A stretch of 64,000 bases of DNA, from the NCBI GenBank assembly GCA_035610835.1, contig CM069457.1:21694658-21758657 (forward strand), given 5' to 3'. Positions 1 to 11,969 of this stretch are shown one piece after another; position 1 is the stretch's first letter; every line of letters starts with the position of its first letter. The DNA comes from Ophiura sarsii (Eukaryota > Echinodermata > Ophiuroidea > Amphilepidida > Ophiuridae). The translations under genes were made by a program, and so were the position numbers. Below the pieces are notes generated by a model. That model was not told the origin of the DNA, did no database searches, and saw nothing but the letters and a program-made list of their open reading frames with translations.

Positions 1-292
1 ACCCTATACATTGGTTACTTCTCTCAAAGTCACATTTCCTCAAATGATGTCTTCTCTCGAAAAGTAGCGCAGCGCTTTTGAACGACACAGGGAAGTTATT
101 GACGTGAAGGTGAAAGGTGGACATAATTGACTAGTCATGCATAAAAAGAATCATTTTTTATTTTAAATAAGAATCACCTATTTTAGAGAGAAAATAACTT
201 CCATTTAATTGTAAAGAAAAACCAATTGAATTTTAAAAAGCACTAAAGACATTGTGTAACTTACGTGCATAGACTTTTGGGACACCCTGTAC
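1..292. mobile_element. Right end of a Tc1/mariner-like element
   Basis: Near 272-292 the sequence reads cttttgggacaccctgta, the complement of an ACAGGGTGTCCCAAAAG terminus typical of mariner TIRs. The element would extend left out of the window. No transposase frame is readable in the first 270 bases. Confidence 0.4.
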
Positions 293-299
293 ATCCCAT

Positions 300-430
300 C
301 AGTGGCGTACCCAGCTTTTGGAAACTGTGGNNNNNNNNNNNNNNNNNNNNNNNNNNNNNNNNNNNNNNNNNNNNNNNNNNNNNNNNNNNNNNNNNNNNNN
401 NNNNNNNNNNNNNNNNNNNNNNNNNNNNNN
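300..430. mobile_element. hAT-like MITE left end running into an assembly gap
   Basis: cagtggcgtacccagctttt at 300 matches the terminus of the complete MITE at 7828-8100. The N run at 331-430 replaces its interior, and no right terminus is visible after the gap. The gap probably reflects repeat collapse or low-complexity G sequence. Confidence 0.5.
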
Positions 431-1634
431 CTCCTGCCATGTCCCAATTAAGCGGCTTCTCCTGTATTTCTATGGAATAGTGAGCTGTATTAGCAAAAAG
501 TATAACAAGTATAAGGGGTCACACCACTAAATAGAGCTCCATAGGGATATGTACAAAAACACTGATATAAAACTCTGTTTTAGATCACTAAATTGCGAAA
601 TTGGACTTGTAGTGTCATTTTTTCTTAAAGATGATCACATTTCCCCACCAAAAAGTGAAAAAAATAGGTAGGTGAACCTGCTCGATTTTCCAAAATATGC
701 CCATGGAGTTGACTACCTCTCTGACGAGCTTGGAAATGTCGCCGTAATCGCCAATGTTTCCAGTAAAAAGCACAAATTTGAAAGATCTCTCAAAATTTAC
801 CTAGATGATGTTCACAGTTTATAGTCAAGGTGCATGTAGGTGATGTCCCATTAATCATAATTAATAAACAATCATAGGCATGCACGCGATGGTATTTCTG
901 TCAAATCTTTTTAATTGAGGATTTTGTGATGCATACTTTCCGATTTTTGTTTTAAACACCGTCCTTAAGGGTAGGGGAAACCCCATTTAGTGTAGTGCAC
1001 CCGGCCCATAAAGGGCTCAGCATACTCCATAACGCTCGGTCGCTGAACGCAAGTGTGACAACAGCTGTTTTCAAATCATGTTACATATCATTTTGTTGTG
1101 ACAGAGCTACCACTTTTGTTTTCTGTTGTTCTCAAAACCCTTCTATTGCTCATAAAAATAAGTTTCTTGTCCTAACATTTGAAAAAAGGAGGATGAGGGC
1201 ACTTTAAAAAAACAAAATGCGAAATAACCATGCTTGGTATTGCTTGATTGGTTGTGTAACTTGAAGAGGACAAGTTTTTTTGTAAAATCTTTTTATTTCA
1301 TGATTTTGGGAGTTGGTTAACACAAAATTGGCTTTATAATTATAATGCTCATTGGATGGACTAAAGAAAATATATGTCAGCTTTTTAAATAGAAATGTTA
1401 ACAAAAAATGTTATGGAAGAAATAAAGAAGAAGAAAATAATTAAGAACATTTAAGAATTCCTGAAAAAAGATGTATGAGAGGAGGAGAAACTTAATTTGT
1501 TGGCCTAACTTTGGGGTTTTCTGCAAAATAAATAGCCACTACAGACATTAGTACAAAAAGACAAATTTGATACTTTCGATTTCAGACTCATTTTGCTTGA
1601 TTATATCATATTTGTCACATGCTTGGTTTTGCAG
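431..1634. other. Intron before exon 1, no recognised content
   Basis: AT-rich sequence with only short shadow frames. No exon with matching splice sites, RNA gene or bounded repeat was seen. Confidence 0.5.
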
Positions 1635-1928
1635 GTGTCAATCCCCCAACTTCAATATCGGCAGATAATATTCTTAGCACAAGTATACGTTTCTCGTGGA
1701 ACGAAGCCTCATGCCCAAACCCGTGTCCTGGAGGTATCATAGGCTACTCATGGAGACTACTGCAGTCTGGAGTACAGATTTATACTGACACAACAGATGC
1801 CAATGAGAGGTCAGTGACTATCGATGAGTTGATGCCATGTACTGAGTATGAATTCCGAGTAGCAGGGACATCTGCTGATAGGATAGGGAGTTACAGTTAC
1901 GGAGAGAGGGCAACTACTGCAGGAGAAG
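1635..1928 (+). CDS. RPTP exon 1 in window: FN3 repeat 1 (type A)
   Basis: 294 bases, phase 1 at both ends, acceptor ...ttttgcag and donor gtaaat. The 98 residues form one FN3 domain, with the B-strand Trp in RFSWNEASC, the proline-rich CPNPCPGG loop, and the C-terminal CTEYEFRVAG strand (the Tyr-x-Phe signature of strand F). It shares the C-P-x-G-x-I-x-Y pattern with FN3 repeats 3 and 5. The preceding exon or exons lie left of the window, so this is not the protein start. Confidence 0.9.
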
Positions 1929-3610
1929 GTAAATGTTATGTGTATTATATTTGTTACTAGTTATGCAGACTGAATGTTTTTTATTGTAATTTTGAAATTC
2001 CTGATTGACTGCAGATTATAGCAACGAGGATTCTCTACGGTAAAACTTAATTAAGCTATGCTCACTCAGATGTACTTGTATAGACACCAGTATGGTATTT
2101 TTGGTATCTTTTACTTATGATACACGCCGCGCCGATTATTGTTGATCATTGTCGAGGGTCATTCAATAAGTTCTACCTCCTCACTTATAACATCGCTAAT
2201 ATGAATGTCAGCCTCATGACATTTGTCATAATTATAGCTCTAAATCATAGCTACACATTTATAGTAAATGATAATTGATACCTGTTTCACTTTTGTTATG
2301 ATGCGATCAAAGCCAGAGAGAGATTTTGGACAACGGACACGGAAAACCACCCTAAAGATAAATACATGTTTTTTCGTTTCTCTCCCTATTTTATGATTAG
2401 ATATAACAGCCCGATTTAAATACTGAAAATAGAAAACAATGGATGATTTCTGAATATAATCCTGTATTATCATGACTAAATCAGATTGTAGGCAAAATTA
2501 ACCTTTGTAAGCTTTCAAAAAGTATACTATCAACTGGAAGGTATTGTTACGCCTGTAGCATACTTGTATACTGCTTTTCGGCCTTGATGTCTTACATAAT
2601 CATTATTCACAGATGTACATTATAATCGTTACTGATCTGTTATTGTAATTTTGTTCATGCCGTTGCCAACATACACCGAGTTCTTTGCATTATGGCTAAT
2701 GATTTTATTTAGGTGACCAGTACCTCCCGAGCTCTGCTCTGATTTGGTCAACCTACCATAGTATATTAATTGTATTGTCATTGTACAGGGTGAGTCAAAA
2801 AGAAGTTTACCCGGATTGGTGATGTTTTAAAAAAACAAACAAATGACACTCGAGAGTTCAGTAAAGCATATATTTAACAAGCATTCTCTCCTGCTTATTA
2901 GGAAAAAAGAATGACACAAATTGATCATTGCTAAGAGGAGTTATGCCTATTTTAATAAAGGTACTCATTTTGCAAGCTGTCCACGGAATACTTGACCAAA
3001 CAAATGTAAAGTATGCATTTTCATTCATGTGGCCAAGTTCAGCAACATGTAATCATTGCAAATGTGGTATCATTTTAAAGAGGGACACTTCAGCTTTCCA
3101 TTGATATATAACAGATACAAAGCAGTTTACTTAAAAATCTGCCTGATTGGTGAAGAGATCTATCTCCCTTATTGCAGGGATGCCAGTGTTGGCAGCTCTG
3201 CTTCTGACCAATGTAACCATAATTGTCTGAGTTTTAATTATTTAATAGGCTGAGCAACTAGTATATATTGCTGAAAATGTTTAATTTTGTTTTGTCTGGT
3301 CTCTGCATGATCAGGAACTTGCATAGATGATTGTGATCAAATTTAATAACTATTTAAACATTTGATACAAATTGTTCCATTACATGTAATTATAAGGACT
3401 TAATTAATCTTTCACATCAGTCTTCATCCAACATTGGTTGATGATATTGCAAGGCTGGTGACGTGAGAGCTGCAGAGGTATATCAAGAATTACTTGATAG
3501 CTGGCATGTGTTAGTTGCAAAGAAGATTTTTCTTATGTAGTGCAAGGATTGCCACTGACTTGTATGTGGACATTTCCTTTCTTAACACTTGTTGTGGAAT
3601 GATGATGATA

Positions 3611-3862
3611 TGTGACGCGATCAAGAGGAATGAGTCGGATGTCGACCCTGGTCGAAAATGAGTTTTTAATACAGTTTTAAAGAAGACACCTAGAGCTTTC
3701 AGAAACTGAAAACCCCATGTCGATACGACGTTTTGTTCCAAAGTTATGTCAAATTGTATACATGAATTTCCATCAAAACTTATGTAAGCCGCCATTTTGA
3801 ATTGGCCATATCTCAATTTGGGATTCTCCGACATCCGACTTATTCCTCTTGATCGCGTCACA
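3611..3862. mobile_element. Foldback MITE (TGTGACGCGATCAAGAGGAA)
   Basis: The left end tgtgacgcgatcaagaggaa is mirrored at the right end near 3838-3862. A lone half copy (tgatcgcgtcacaac) appears near 45038. About 252 bp, non-coding; the overlapping short frames are not genes. Confidence 0.75.
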
Positions 3863-3962
3863 TATGCTGTTTACAACAAGTGATGTTGGTTGCCTAGATG
3901 TAGTGTTTCTAGATGATTTGTCATTAATCAATAGATTGTCAAACATGTCAGTGATAGCCGAT

Positions 3963-4449
3963 CCCGGGGTGCTCATTGGTCATTACAAGGGGGGTATCAT
4001 GCACTTCCAAGGACTTTCAAAAAGTACCCTATATACGTAATCGTGTTAATGTGAAAAAGCACCCCTAAACAAGTATGGCACAGTATTTTACATACCCTAA
4101 TCAAGTGATATCAGTATTGCCAATGCCATACCCTAAAAAACAAGTACTCAAAATATTTTCATACCCTAAACAAGTACTCAATTATACTTGCGAAGGATAC
4201 AATTTGTGAAATATGTCTCGCCCATGTATCATGGCTATATATAGTTATAATCCTCATGGAGCAAATAAGGACCCTAAATACCAAAGCCAATGATGTAAAA
4301 AGTATACCCTTTTTCTTAATTTGGCTTGTTTTGATACCCTATTCACATTACGGACGTAACATGCTCCAGCTTGAAAAAGTACCCTAATTACGTGATTTCT
4401 TGGACACGGCGCATGATACCCCTCTTGTATGATCACTGAGCACCCCGGG
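3963..4449. mobile_element. MITE with 8-bp target duplication TAGCCGAT
   Basis: Termini cccggggtgctca and tgagcaccccggg are inverted repeats, and the similarity continues inward for about 40-70 bp. Identical 8-bp flanks tagccgat lie at 3955-3962 and 4450-4457. An 8-bp duplication fits a hAT-type transposase, though P-type is also possible. The interior has repeated cataccctaa-like phrases and no gene. Confidence 0.88.
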
Positions 4450-4529
4450 TAGCCGATTTAATGTTGATGGTTGATGGCTGCTCTAATATGCAAACTGATG
4501 TCACCTGTCTTATTATTTTTATCCATCTG

Positions 4530-7345
4530 GTTTTTAAAACCAGAAGGGGATTTTGTCATCATGTCATGTGCGGGGATGTGTGTTCGTCCGTCCATGCCTT
4601 TTGGTTAGCCTCTTTGGTTATGCACTTATCAATTGCCAGCCCCAGGGGACCCGGGACATGGCGGGGACCATGCGGGGACTGTGCACGAGTGTACAAAAAA
4701 CTGTGCCCGGCTATGCGGGGGAGTGTATGGGGACGTACAAACTGCTAGCCGGTGCATGTAGCGGGGACGTACGCTAAGGGTATACAAATGTACACCCCGG
4801 GCATCGATATAAATAAGCTAGAGATGCGATGCGCTTGACTGAATAAGCCTAATAAACACATAAATAACACATATAAATGCATCCCGTTATGTTGCAGAAA
4901 GAAATTAAGCAACCCGCGAACTGTAGCCCGGGGCGTACACTTTGTCGGGGTAAGGGTGGCTGGGGCTGTACACTTTGTCGGTGGCCGGGACTGTAGCGGG
5001 GACATACACAAAATAGTGCCCGCCTCACAGGGACCGTACACTACTGTACCCGGGACGTACATCGGCAATTTGTACGTCCCAGCTATTCCCGGGTCCCCCA
5101 GGGCCGGGGATGCAATTGATAAGTGCATTAGCATTTTGGTAAGCCTTTTTTCCGGATGCTGTATTTCTTGAACGGATGTACGGATTGACTTCAAACCTTC
5201 AGCGATAGGTAGGCCATGGTCAAACACTGGCTGCTTTTTTGGGGTTCTAATTTGTATAGGTCATCTGAGGTCAAAGGTCATCCAGGGGTCAAATCGTAAA
5301 AGTTGCCCGATTGACTTCAAACTTGGAGAAAAGAAACATGAACACGGGGTGAACATGTCTTAAATTAATTAGAGGTCATCCGAGTTCAATGGTTCTGAGG
5401 TCAAAGGTCATCCAGGAGTCAAATCGCAAAAGTTGCCCGATTGACTTCAAACTTGGAGAAAAGAAACATGAACACTGGGTGAACAAGTCTAAAATTAATT
5501 AGAGGTCATCCGAGGTCAATGATAATTAGAGGTTATCCCAGGTCAAAGGTTAACAAGGGGTTAAATCGTGCAATGAACACCGGGGGAACATGTCAAAAAA
5601 TAATTTGAGGTTATCCGAGGTCAAAGATCATCCACAGGTCAAATCGTAAAAGTTTCCCGATCGACGTCAAACTTGGATAAAAGAAACATGAACACCTTGG
5701 GGAATAAGACCCCTATGTGACTTTTGACCTCATTTAGTTGATATCCCCAGCATCCAGAGTTCAAATCCTAAAAGTTGACCGATTTACTTCAAACTTGGAG
5801 AAAAGAAACATGAACACGGGGTGAACATGTCTTAAATTAATTAGAGGTCATCCGAGTTCAATGGTTCTGAGGTCAAAGGTCATCCAGGAGTCAAATCGCA
5901 AAAGTTGCCCGATTGACTTCAAACTTGGAGAAAAGAAACATGAACACTGGGTGAACAAGTCTAAAATTAATTAGAGGTCATCCGAGGTCAATGATAATTA
6001 GAGGTTATCCCAGGTCAAAGGTTAACAAGGGGTTAAATCGTGCAATGAACACCGGGGGAACATGTCAAAAAATAATTTGAGGTCATCCGAGGTCAAAGAT
6101 CATCCACAGGTCAAATCGTAAAAGTTGCCCGATCGACGTCAAACTTGGATAAAAGAAACATGAACACCTTGGGGAATAAGACCCCTATGTGACTTTTGAC
6201 CTCATTTAGTTGATATCCCCAGCATCCAGAGTTCAAATCCTAAAAGTTGACCGATTTACTTCAAACTTGGAGAAAAGAAACATGAACACCGGGTGAACAT
6301 GTCTAAAATTAATTAGAGGTCAACGGTCATTAGAGGTCATCCAAGGTCAAGGGTAGCAGTTCTCTAAATAGTGCCAGGCGAAAACTGGCAACTCTTCTTG
6401 CGCAATAGGTAAAAACGCTGTGCGGCATGAAACATTGATATTTGAGCAAGTATTAAGATTCAATATTTGTATGTGGCATCAAATTAAAACTAAGAATTTA
6501 TAGAACCGAAAAATGCGAGTTAGGAATCAATTTGATCCATTTTTGTCAAAAAACAGAGGCCCTATTTCGCACCTTGTGACCCGGTCCAACAGGGATGACA
6601 ATGCGTGAATCGTGCATGATCTCGTTCGACACACAATGTGAAAAATCTATCCATACTCCATGAGGTTTTTACAATCTAATTAGATTAGATTGGAGTCAGA
6701 GCTAAATTTTGATACCACATTCATAAAAATCGTATGTGGGTAACTCGAGTACTGATCACCGGAAAATGGTGCAAAACACATAGAAACGCATAGAGGCGTG
6801 ATTTAGAGGTGTGCTACCTCAAAGGTCAAAGGTTAAATCGTGCAATGAACACCGGGGGAACATGTCAAAAAATAAATAGAGGTCATCTGAGGTCAAAGGT
6901 CATCCAGAGGTCAAATCGTAAACATTTCCCTATTGAAGTCAAACTTGGAGAAAAGAAACATGAACACTGGGGGAACATGACCCCTATGTTACCTTTGACC
7001 TCATTTATTTGATATCCCCAGCATCGAGAGGTCAAATCGTTAAAATTACCTGATTGACTTCAAACTTGAGAAACTTGAACACCGGGTGATCATGTCTAAA
7101 AATAATTAGAGGTCATCTGATGTCAACGGTCATTAATTAGAGGTCATCCAAGGTCAAAGGTCAACAAGGGGTTAAATCGTGCAATGAACACCGGGGGTAC
7201 ATGTCAAAAAATAATTAGAGGTCATCCGAGGTCGTCTGAGGTCAAAGGTCATTCAGAGGTGTAACAGTTGCCCGATTGACGTCAAACTTAAAAAAGAGAC
7301 ATGAACACTGGGGGAACATGACCCCTATATGTGACCTTTGACTAC
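4530..7345. repeat. Dispersed repeat rich in AGGTCA with internal tandem units
   Basis: It starts with aaaaccagaaggggattttg, then the phrase ending in ccttcagcgataggtaggc, then many units of the pattern aggtcatccgaggtcaaagg / aaagttgcccgattgacttc / aagaaacatgaacac. A second copy with the same start and order lies at about 39740-40430. Units of about 70-95 bp are arranged in a larger tandem of about 472 bp (5290-5761 and 5762-6233 nearly identical). A GC-rich element is inserted at 4621-5127, and about 470 bp of unrelated sequence interrupts it at 6350-6820. Confidence 0.85.
4621..5127. mobile_element. GC-rich hairpin element with TTA target duplication
   Basis: Termini tgcacttatcaattg and caattgataagtgca form an inverted repeat that continues through the cccaggggacccggga region. 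TTA flanks both ends (4618-4620, 5128-5130). It splits the host repeat exactly between the ggttagcc phrase and the following sequence that is contiguous in the 39.8 kb copy. The interior repeats a ggggac-tgtac phrase and has no credible gene. A three-base TWA duplication suggests a Harbinger-like mobiliser. Confidence 0.85.
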
Positions 7346-7827
7346 ATTATACCACTTGAGTACTCAGGAGACCCATTCAGAAACTGCTTCGATATATGGA
7401 ATGACAACCATGTACACAGTGCATCTACACAACTAACCTCACATTGTAAAAAGCAGATTGTCTATGTGGTTTATCCTTGGACTAGATAAGAAGAATATCA
7501 TCAATCATTTCATATATAACAGTCCTGATGAACTTGTTCAAGAACGAATAAGTCCCCTTTCTTTTTTTCTTTCTTTTTTTGAGGGGGTTGGGGGAACCTG
7601 TTTTCCACTGGCTCCCAAGTGGCTTCTTGTACTCCACACTCCGACCTCTTTCCTTTTGATCCATTGCTCGGCTCAATTTGTGTTTAGTATCTTTTAAATG
7701 CATGTATGGGGTTTTACTGAACTCACATTTTCAATGGTGCTTTTACCTTACTTAGTTGACCAAATGCCATGCCTGATTATTGATGATAACAAATATTCTG
7801 TCATTAATTGCCATGTTTGTGTGAAAA

Positions 7828-8100
7828 CAGTGGCGTACCCAGATTTTGGCAACTGGGGGGGGCAAGACATAGTTGCACCGACGAAAGGCATGATGTACCG
7901 ACAATTTTTATACCAACTTTTTTTTTACCGACTCCAAAAAATTGTAAAAGGTTGCTCAAAATGTTTGGCTGCCATTACGATAAATCTTGATAAGTGGGAG
8001 TAGGGGAGGTAGCGATGTGGTTGTCCTAATAACCGGCCGGAAAAAAATTGCATAATCGAATTCGCTTGTGTGTACCGCCACACCCCTTGGTACGCCACTG
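7828..8100. mobile_element. hAT-like MITE with TSD TGTGAAAA
   Basis: Termini cagtggcgtaccc and ggtacgccactg are inverted. Perfect 8-bp duplications tgtgaaaa lie at 7820-7827 and 8101-8108. The 273-bp non-coding interior includes a G run. It is the same family as the partial copy at 300. Confidence 0.92.
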
Positions 8101-8395
8101 TGTGAAAATTGGTTATCATTTTGCATTCCATTTGTTTCCTTTGCTGTGATAGATTCAGCAAACTGCTCCATGTGAATACCTGCATGTGCTTTTTTCTTTG
8201 CCTTCCGCTTCTGTGTGATTGGGGCAATTGCTTGATTACTGACATGTTCTAGGTAAAGGGTTTGAAGTTGTGCAAATATAGTTCAAACCTATGTAGAGAT
8301 TTTTGATTTCTGTCATAAAGGATTCAAGTGAAAAAATAATTATTTTGCCGCTCCACTTTTAATTAGTCAAACTTATCTGTATGTTTGTTTTGTAG

Positions 8396-8707
8396 CACCG
8401 GGTGTGGTTGTGAACTTAGATACAAATTATGCACACAGAACCTCAATCAGTATTGAATGGAATGCTCCATCCAGCTCCTGTGCAGCAACAAGTTACACCA
8501 TACAATACAGACTGACTAATCAAGACCAATGTATTCCAATCAATGATGGACCACTGATGTCAGGTGGTACAGCCACTGTAGCTTCAGTTCCATCAAAAAC
8601 CATCAGTGGTCTGCTTCAATATTCAACGTATGAGGTGTATGTGTATGCTGTTAATATATATGGAAATGGACCTGAAGCAAGCTTGACAATAAAAACAGAT
8701 GCGGATA
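8396..8707 (+). CDS. RPTP exon 2: FN3 repeat 2 (type B)
   Basis: 312 bases, phase 1-1, acceptor gttttgtag and donor gtaagt. It encodes one FN3 domain with ISIEWNAPSSSC, YTIQYRLTNQDQC and YSTYEVYVYAVN segments. The two cysteines (SSC and DQC) and the YRL-x-N-x-DQC motif recur only in FN3 repeat 4, marking a second domain subtype. The intron after it begins 8708 and carries the LINE and mariner insertions. Confidence 0.9.
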
Positions 8708-8839
8708 GTAAGTAACTGGTTTGTTTCTATACTCACTATATGAGGTGTGCGTGCCCTGCAGGGCATATCACTAAACCCTGAATTTCCCCGGATCGGACCA
8801 GAACGTTTTTGGTTTTTAAATGCAGGTCCAACTTCTATC

Positions 8840-9023
8840 TATGCTCTATTTGGCTTCCTCTGGACACTGACATAGCTTAACAGACGCAGCTTTTACGCAC
8901 GCGTATGTATCTTCCGCCTTTCAACGCTCGTATGTATACGCCAGCGCCGCGAGTAGGCGTTATGTGCTGCAATAAGAAGAATATGCGGTTACGTCACTGT
9001 CTTGTGATGGCCAATAGACTACC
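8840..9023. mobile_element. MITE copy 1 of the TATACTCTATTTGGC family
   Basis: Left arm ctctatttggcttcctctgg and right arm gtgatggccaatagact are inverted, with a conserved middle (cgcagcttttacgcac, tttcaacgctcgt). Other copies are at 20867-21057 and 29074-29256. Confidence 0.8.
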
Positions 9024-9239
9024 CTATCTACCCTTCTCTAAAGAAACAATTCACACCATTTTTGGTTTGATTTCTTGGTCTACCTAAAATGAGCACCTAT
9101 CAGTGTATATTCACTGTTGACATCTCCTTTATGTATTAATCATTCATTTGGTCGCTGTCTTTGTTATTTAGCATGTCAGCCCATTCTAATTTGATCCAGA
9201 AGATCTCTTTAAAATAGTTTCATCTTTCATCCATTCAGT

Positions 9240-9444
9240 ATTCCTTTATATAATATCAAACCAAATTACATTAACACATCAGATCAAATCACATCACATC
9301 GGATCTAATTGCATCAAATTAAATCAAATCACATCACATCACTTCGGATCGAATTCATCAAATCAAATTACATCACATCGGATCAAATTGCACCAAATCG
9401 AATTGCATCACATCACGTCGAATCAATTTGCATCGCTTTGCATC
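9240..9444. repeat. Pentamer microsatellite (ATCAA/ATCAC type)
   Basis: Degenerate tandem phrases such as catcacatcggatcaaatt extend to the start of the LINE. The matching tract aaatcaaatcaaatc lies just past the LINE at about 11530-11584. Confidence 0.8.
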
Positions 9445-11505
9445 ACATCTCAATCTGGACTTGAGATCCACCGCCAAATTTTTCAAGATGACTGTAAAAA
9501 ATACAGGAATTTTCTCAGCAAAGCTAAAACAGATTTCTATAGAGTCGAAATTGCAAGCTGCGATTCATGTCAACTTTTTCGCAAAGTAGCTAGCATGTCT
9601 CATGGTTCATCCCGTCCCATTCGTCCTACTGGTGATGAACAGGAAGTCCCGAATAAATTAGCTAACTTTTTCAGTAACAAGATCAACAATATTCGTGAAG
9701 ATATGGACAAAACACCGTCAAACATCTGTCTTGACATTTCTGATTCATGTGATAGCTCATTTTGTGTGTTCGCTCCTGTAACTGAAGATGTGTGCAAAAT
9801 CATATGAATGCTCCTACAAAATCATGTATGCTTGATCCGATACCTACATCACTATACTAAAGGATTGCATTGATGTTTTATTGCCTGATCACCAGTATTA
9901 TTAATCGCTCCATTTCTACTGGTGAAGTACCATCTGCACTCAAAACTGCTCGGATAAATCCAATTTTAAAGAAGTCCAACGCAGATCCTGAAGATGTGAA
10001 GAACTATCTACCTGTCTCGAACTTGCCTTTCTTGTCCAAGATTCTTGAGCTTGTTGTATCTGCTCAAATGCAAGTGTATCTTGATGAAAACGAACTCCAT
10101 AATGATCTTCAATTTGCGTGCAGGCAACACCATTCGACAGAGACAGCATTAATACGTGTCCAGAATGAACTTCTTCGCGCTGTTGATGAAAACAAGGAAG
10201 CGGTTCTTATACTGTTAGATCTTTCAGCTGCGTTCGACACCATTGATCATGAATTGATGTTAGCACGGCTCAAGGTTAGGTACGGTGTCACAGGAATTCC
10301 CCACAAATGGTTCAAGTCATATCTTTGTGATCGTGACCAGTCGGTTGTCATTATCTCAGAAACATTCACTTATCTATGGAGTACCCCAGGGATCAGTTAT
10401 TGGTCCAATCCAATTTATCTTATACTCTGGTCCCATCCAAGATATTTTGAAGGCTCATGGAATTGAAGGAATGGTGTACGCAGATGACACACAGTTGTAT
10501 GGTGTTTGATACTTCATCCCAGGCTGAGGCCATAGCATCAATCGAAGCTTGTGTTACAGATATCAGATCTTGGGCAACGTCAAACAAACTCAAAATAAAC
10601 GATGCAAAGACTGAGATTGTGTATATCAAATCACGTTTTCATAATGACAAAGCTATTCCAAGTGTCAAGATCAGGAATTCGGGTATCAAACCTGTGGATG
10701 GTGTATTAGAGATCTTGGTGTATTCATTGATGGCCAGCTCACGATGTCAAATCACATTAAAAATGTGTGTCGCATGGCCCTTATTTCATTACCGACTCTT
10801 GGTTAATTACGCAAATACCTTGATCGTTCTACAACAGAGCGTCTAGTTCATGCCTTCATTTCATCGCGACTGGACAGTTGCAATTGTCTTCTTTATGGAC
10901 TCCCAGAGACGGACATTTTAAAGCTCCAACGTGTACAAAATTCGGCTGCACGTCTGGTTACCGGTGCCAGAAGATGGGACCATGTGACGCCAATTTTAAA
11001 GGATCTACATTGGTTGCCAATCAGAATTCTTTTTAAACTTCTCCTTCTTGTATATAAGTCCCTGCACAATCTTTCACCTACCTAGTATACATCAAACAAC
11101 TCATCACACCTTACCATCCTTCTCGGACTTTAAGATCAAGATCCAACGGGCTCCTCCAAGTACCACGTGTGGCCATATCTATAGGACTTACGGTAGTAGA
11201 GCCTTTTTCATCGCTGCACCGAAGGAATGGAATGCTCTTCCCGAACATGTCCGACGTGCTACATCAGTGTAATCTTTCAAAACGTCATTGAAGACATATC
11301 TTTTTAATTTATGAATTGTGCATATAGTAGACTGTTTGTAACTATTATTATAAGTTGTTGTTGTTGTATTTGTACTTTAAGTTATTTCTGATGTGTAATC
11401 TATGATGTAATGTTCTTATATTTTTTCATACATGTATGTTATGTGCCTCGGGTTGTGTTCACAATGTGAGGCGCATTATAAATGCCCTTTTATTATTATT
11501 ATTAT
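9445..11505 (+). mobile_element. CR1-like non-LTR retrotransposon, 5'-truncated and frame-broken
   Basis: The + strand encodes LINE reverse transcriptase pieces in several frames. In order: a linker (about 9470-9800) with LSKAKTDFYR; RT blocks NLPFLSKILELVVSAQ, HHSTETALIRVQNELLRA and LLDLSAAFDTIDHELM (9870-10380); then GVPQGSVIGPIQF and the catalytic Y-A-D-D (10477-10488) in another frame. A thumb/C-terminal part follows to about 11280. No endonuclease domain is present, so the copy is 5'-truncated. The 3' end is a gcgcattataaatgccc segment closed by an ATT repeat, typical of CR1-like elements of marine invertebrates. Frame changes near 9806, 10370 and 10700 make it inactive. It lies in intron 2 in the same orientation as the host gene. 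Confidence 0.9.
9870..10509 (+). pseudogene. Reverse transcriptase domain of the LINE, frameshifted
   Basis: The first 170 or so codons read through fingers and palm blocks to FKSYLCDRDQSVVI. The frame then shifts by about 10370, and the rest of the palm including M-V-Y-A-D-D-T-Q-L-Y is read in the second frame. No single open frame covers the RT domain, so it is a dead copy. Confidence 0.88.
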
Positions 11506-11590
11506 CGCATTTAATTGAATTGAATCAATTTACATCAAATCAAATCAAATTAAATCAAATCAAATCAAATCAAATCAAATCAAACATATC
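11506..11590. repeat. AAATC pentamer tract 3' of the LINE
   Basis: At least nine near-perfect aaatc units follow the LINE tail, mirroring the pentamer tract before it. The LINE therefore sits inside one microsatellite. Confidence 0.85.
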
Positions 11591-11969
11591 CAGGGTACAC
11601 ATGGCCAATTCAATATTTTTCAGACATGGCACCCTACATTTGCATACAAACTGGTATGCATTGGTATTACCCATTAACACAATGCCTATGCCTATTATCC
11701 AATTAACATACAGTCAGGGGAGACAAGCCCAACATTACAGGCGAGATCATTGCCAAATATAGGCATAGCTTATTATATAATAATATCGGGAGTTGGACCA
11801 ATCGTAGCGCACGTTTTAAAATATCTCTGATGACCCTATTGATCTGACTGTACATGTACCAAATAATACTGATTGCTTCTACAGGCATTGAAAATATCAA
11901 AACACTGATACTTACATAGCAACGATCTACATGATCTATGCATGTTTTACTATAGATGGTGTGACCGGT

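Noticed and set aside
4461..5227. Overlapping open frames on both strands (Cys/Gly/Pro-rich)
   Set aside because: They come from the GC-rich hairpin element and the dispersed repeat; related frames recur at 39610-39996 only because the repeat does.
8727..8755. Possible decayed copy of part of exon 2 after its donor (tatgaggtgtgcgtg)
   Set aside because: Only about 15 bases agree well with tatgaggtgtatgtg in the exon; too short to separate from chance.
9240..9444. CRISPR-like regular repeats
   Set aside because: Pentamer microsatellite in a eukaryotic intron; no spacer structure.
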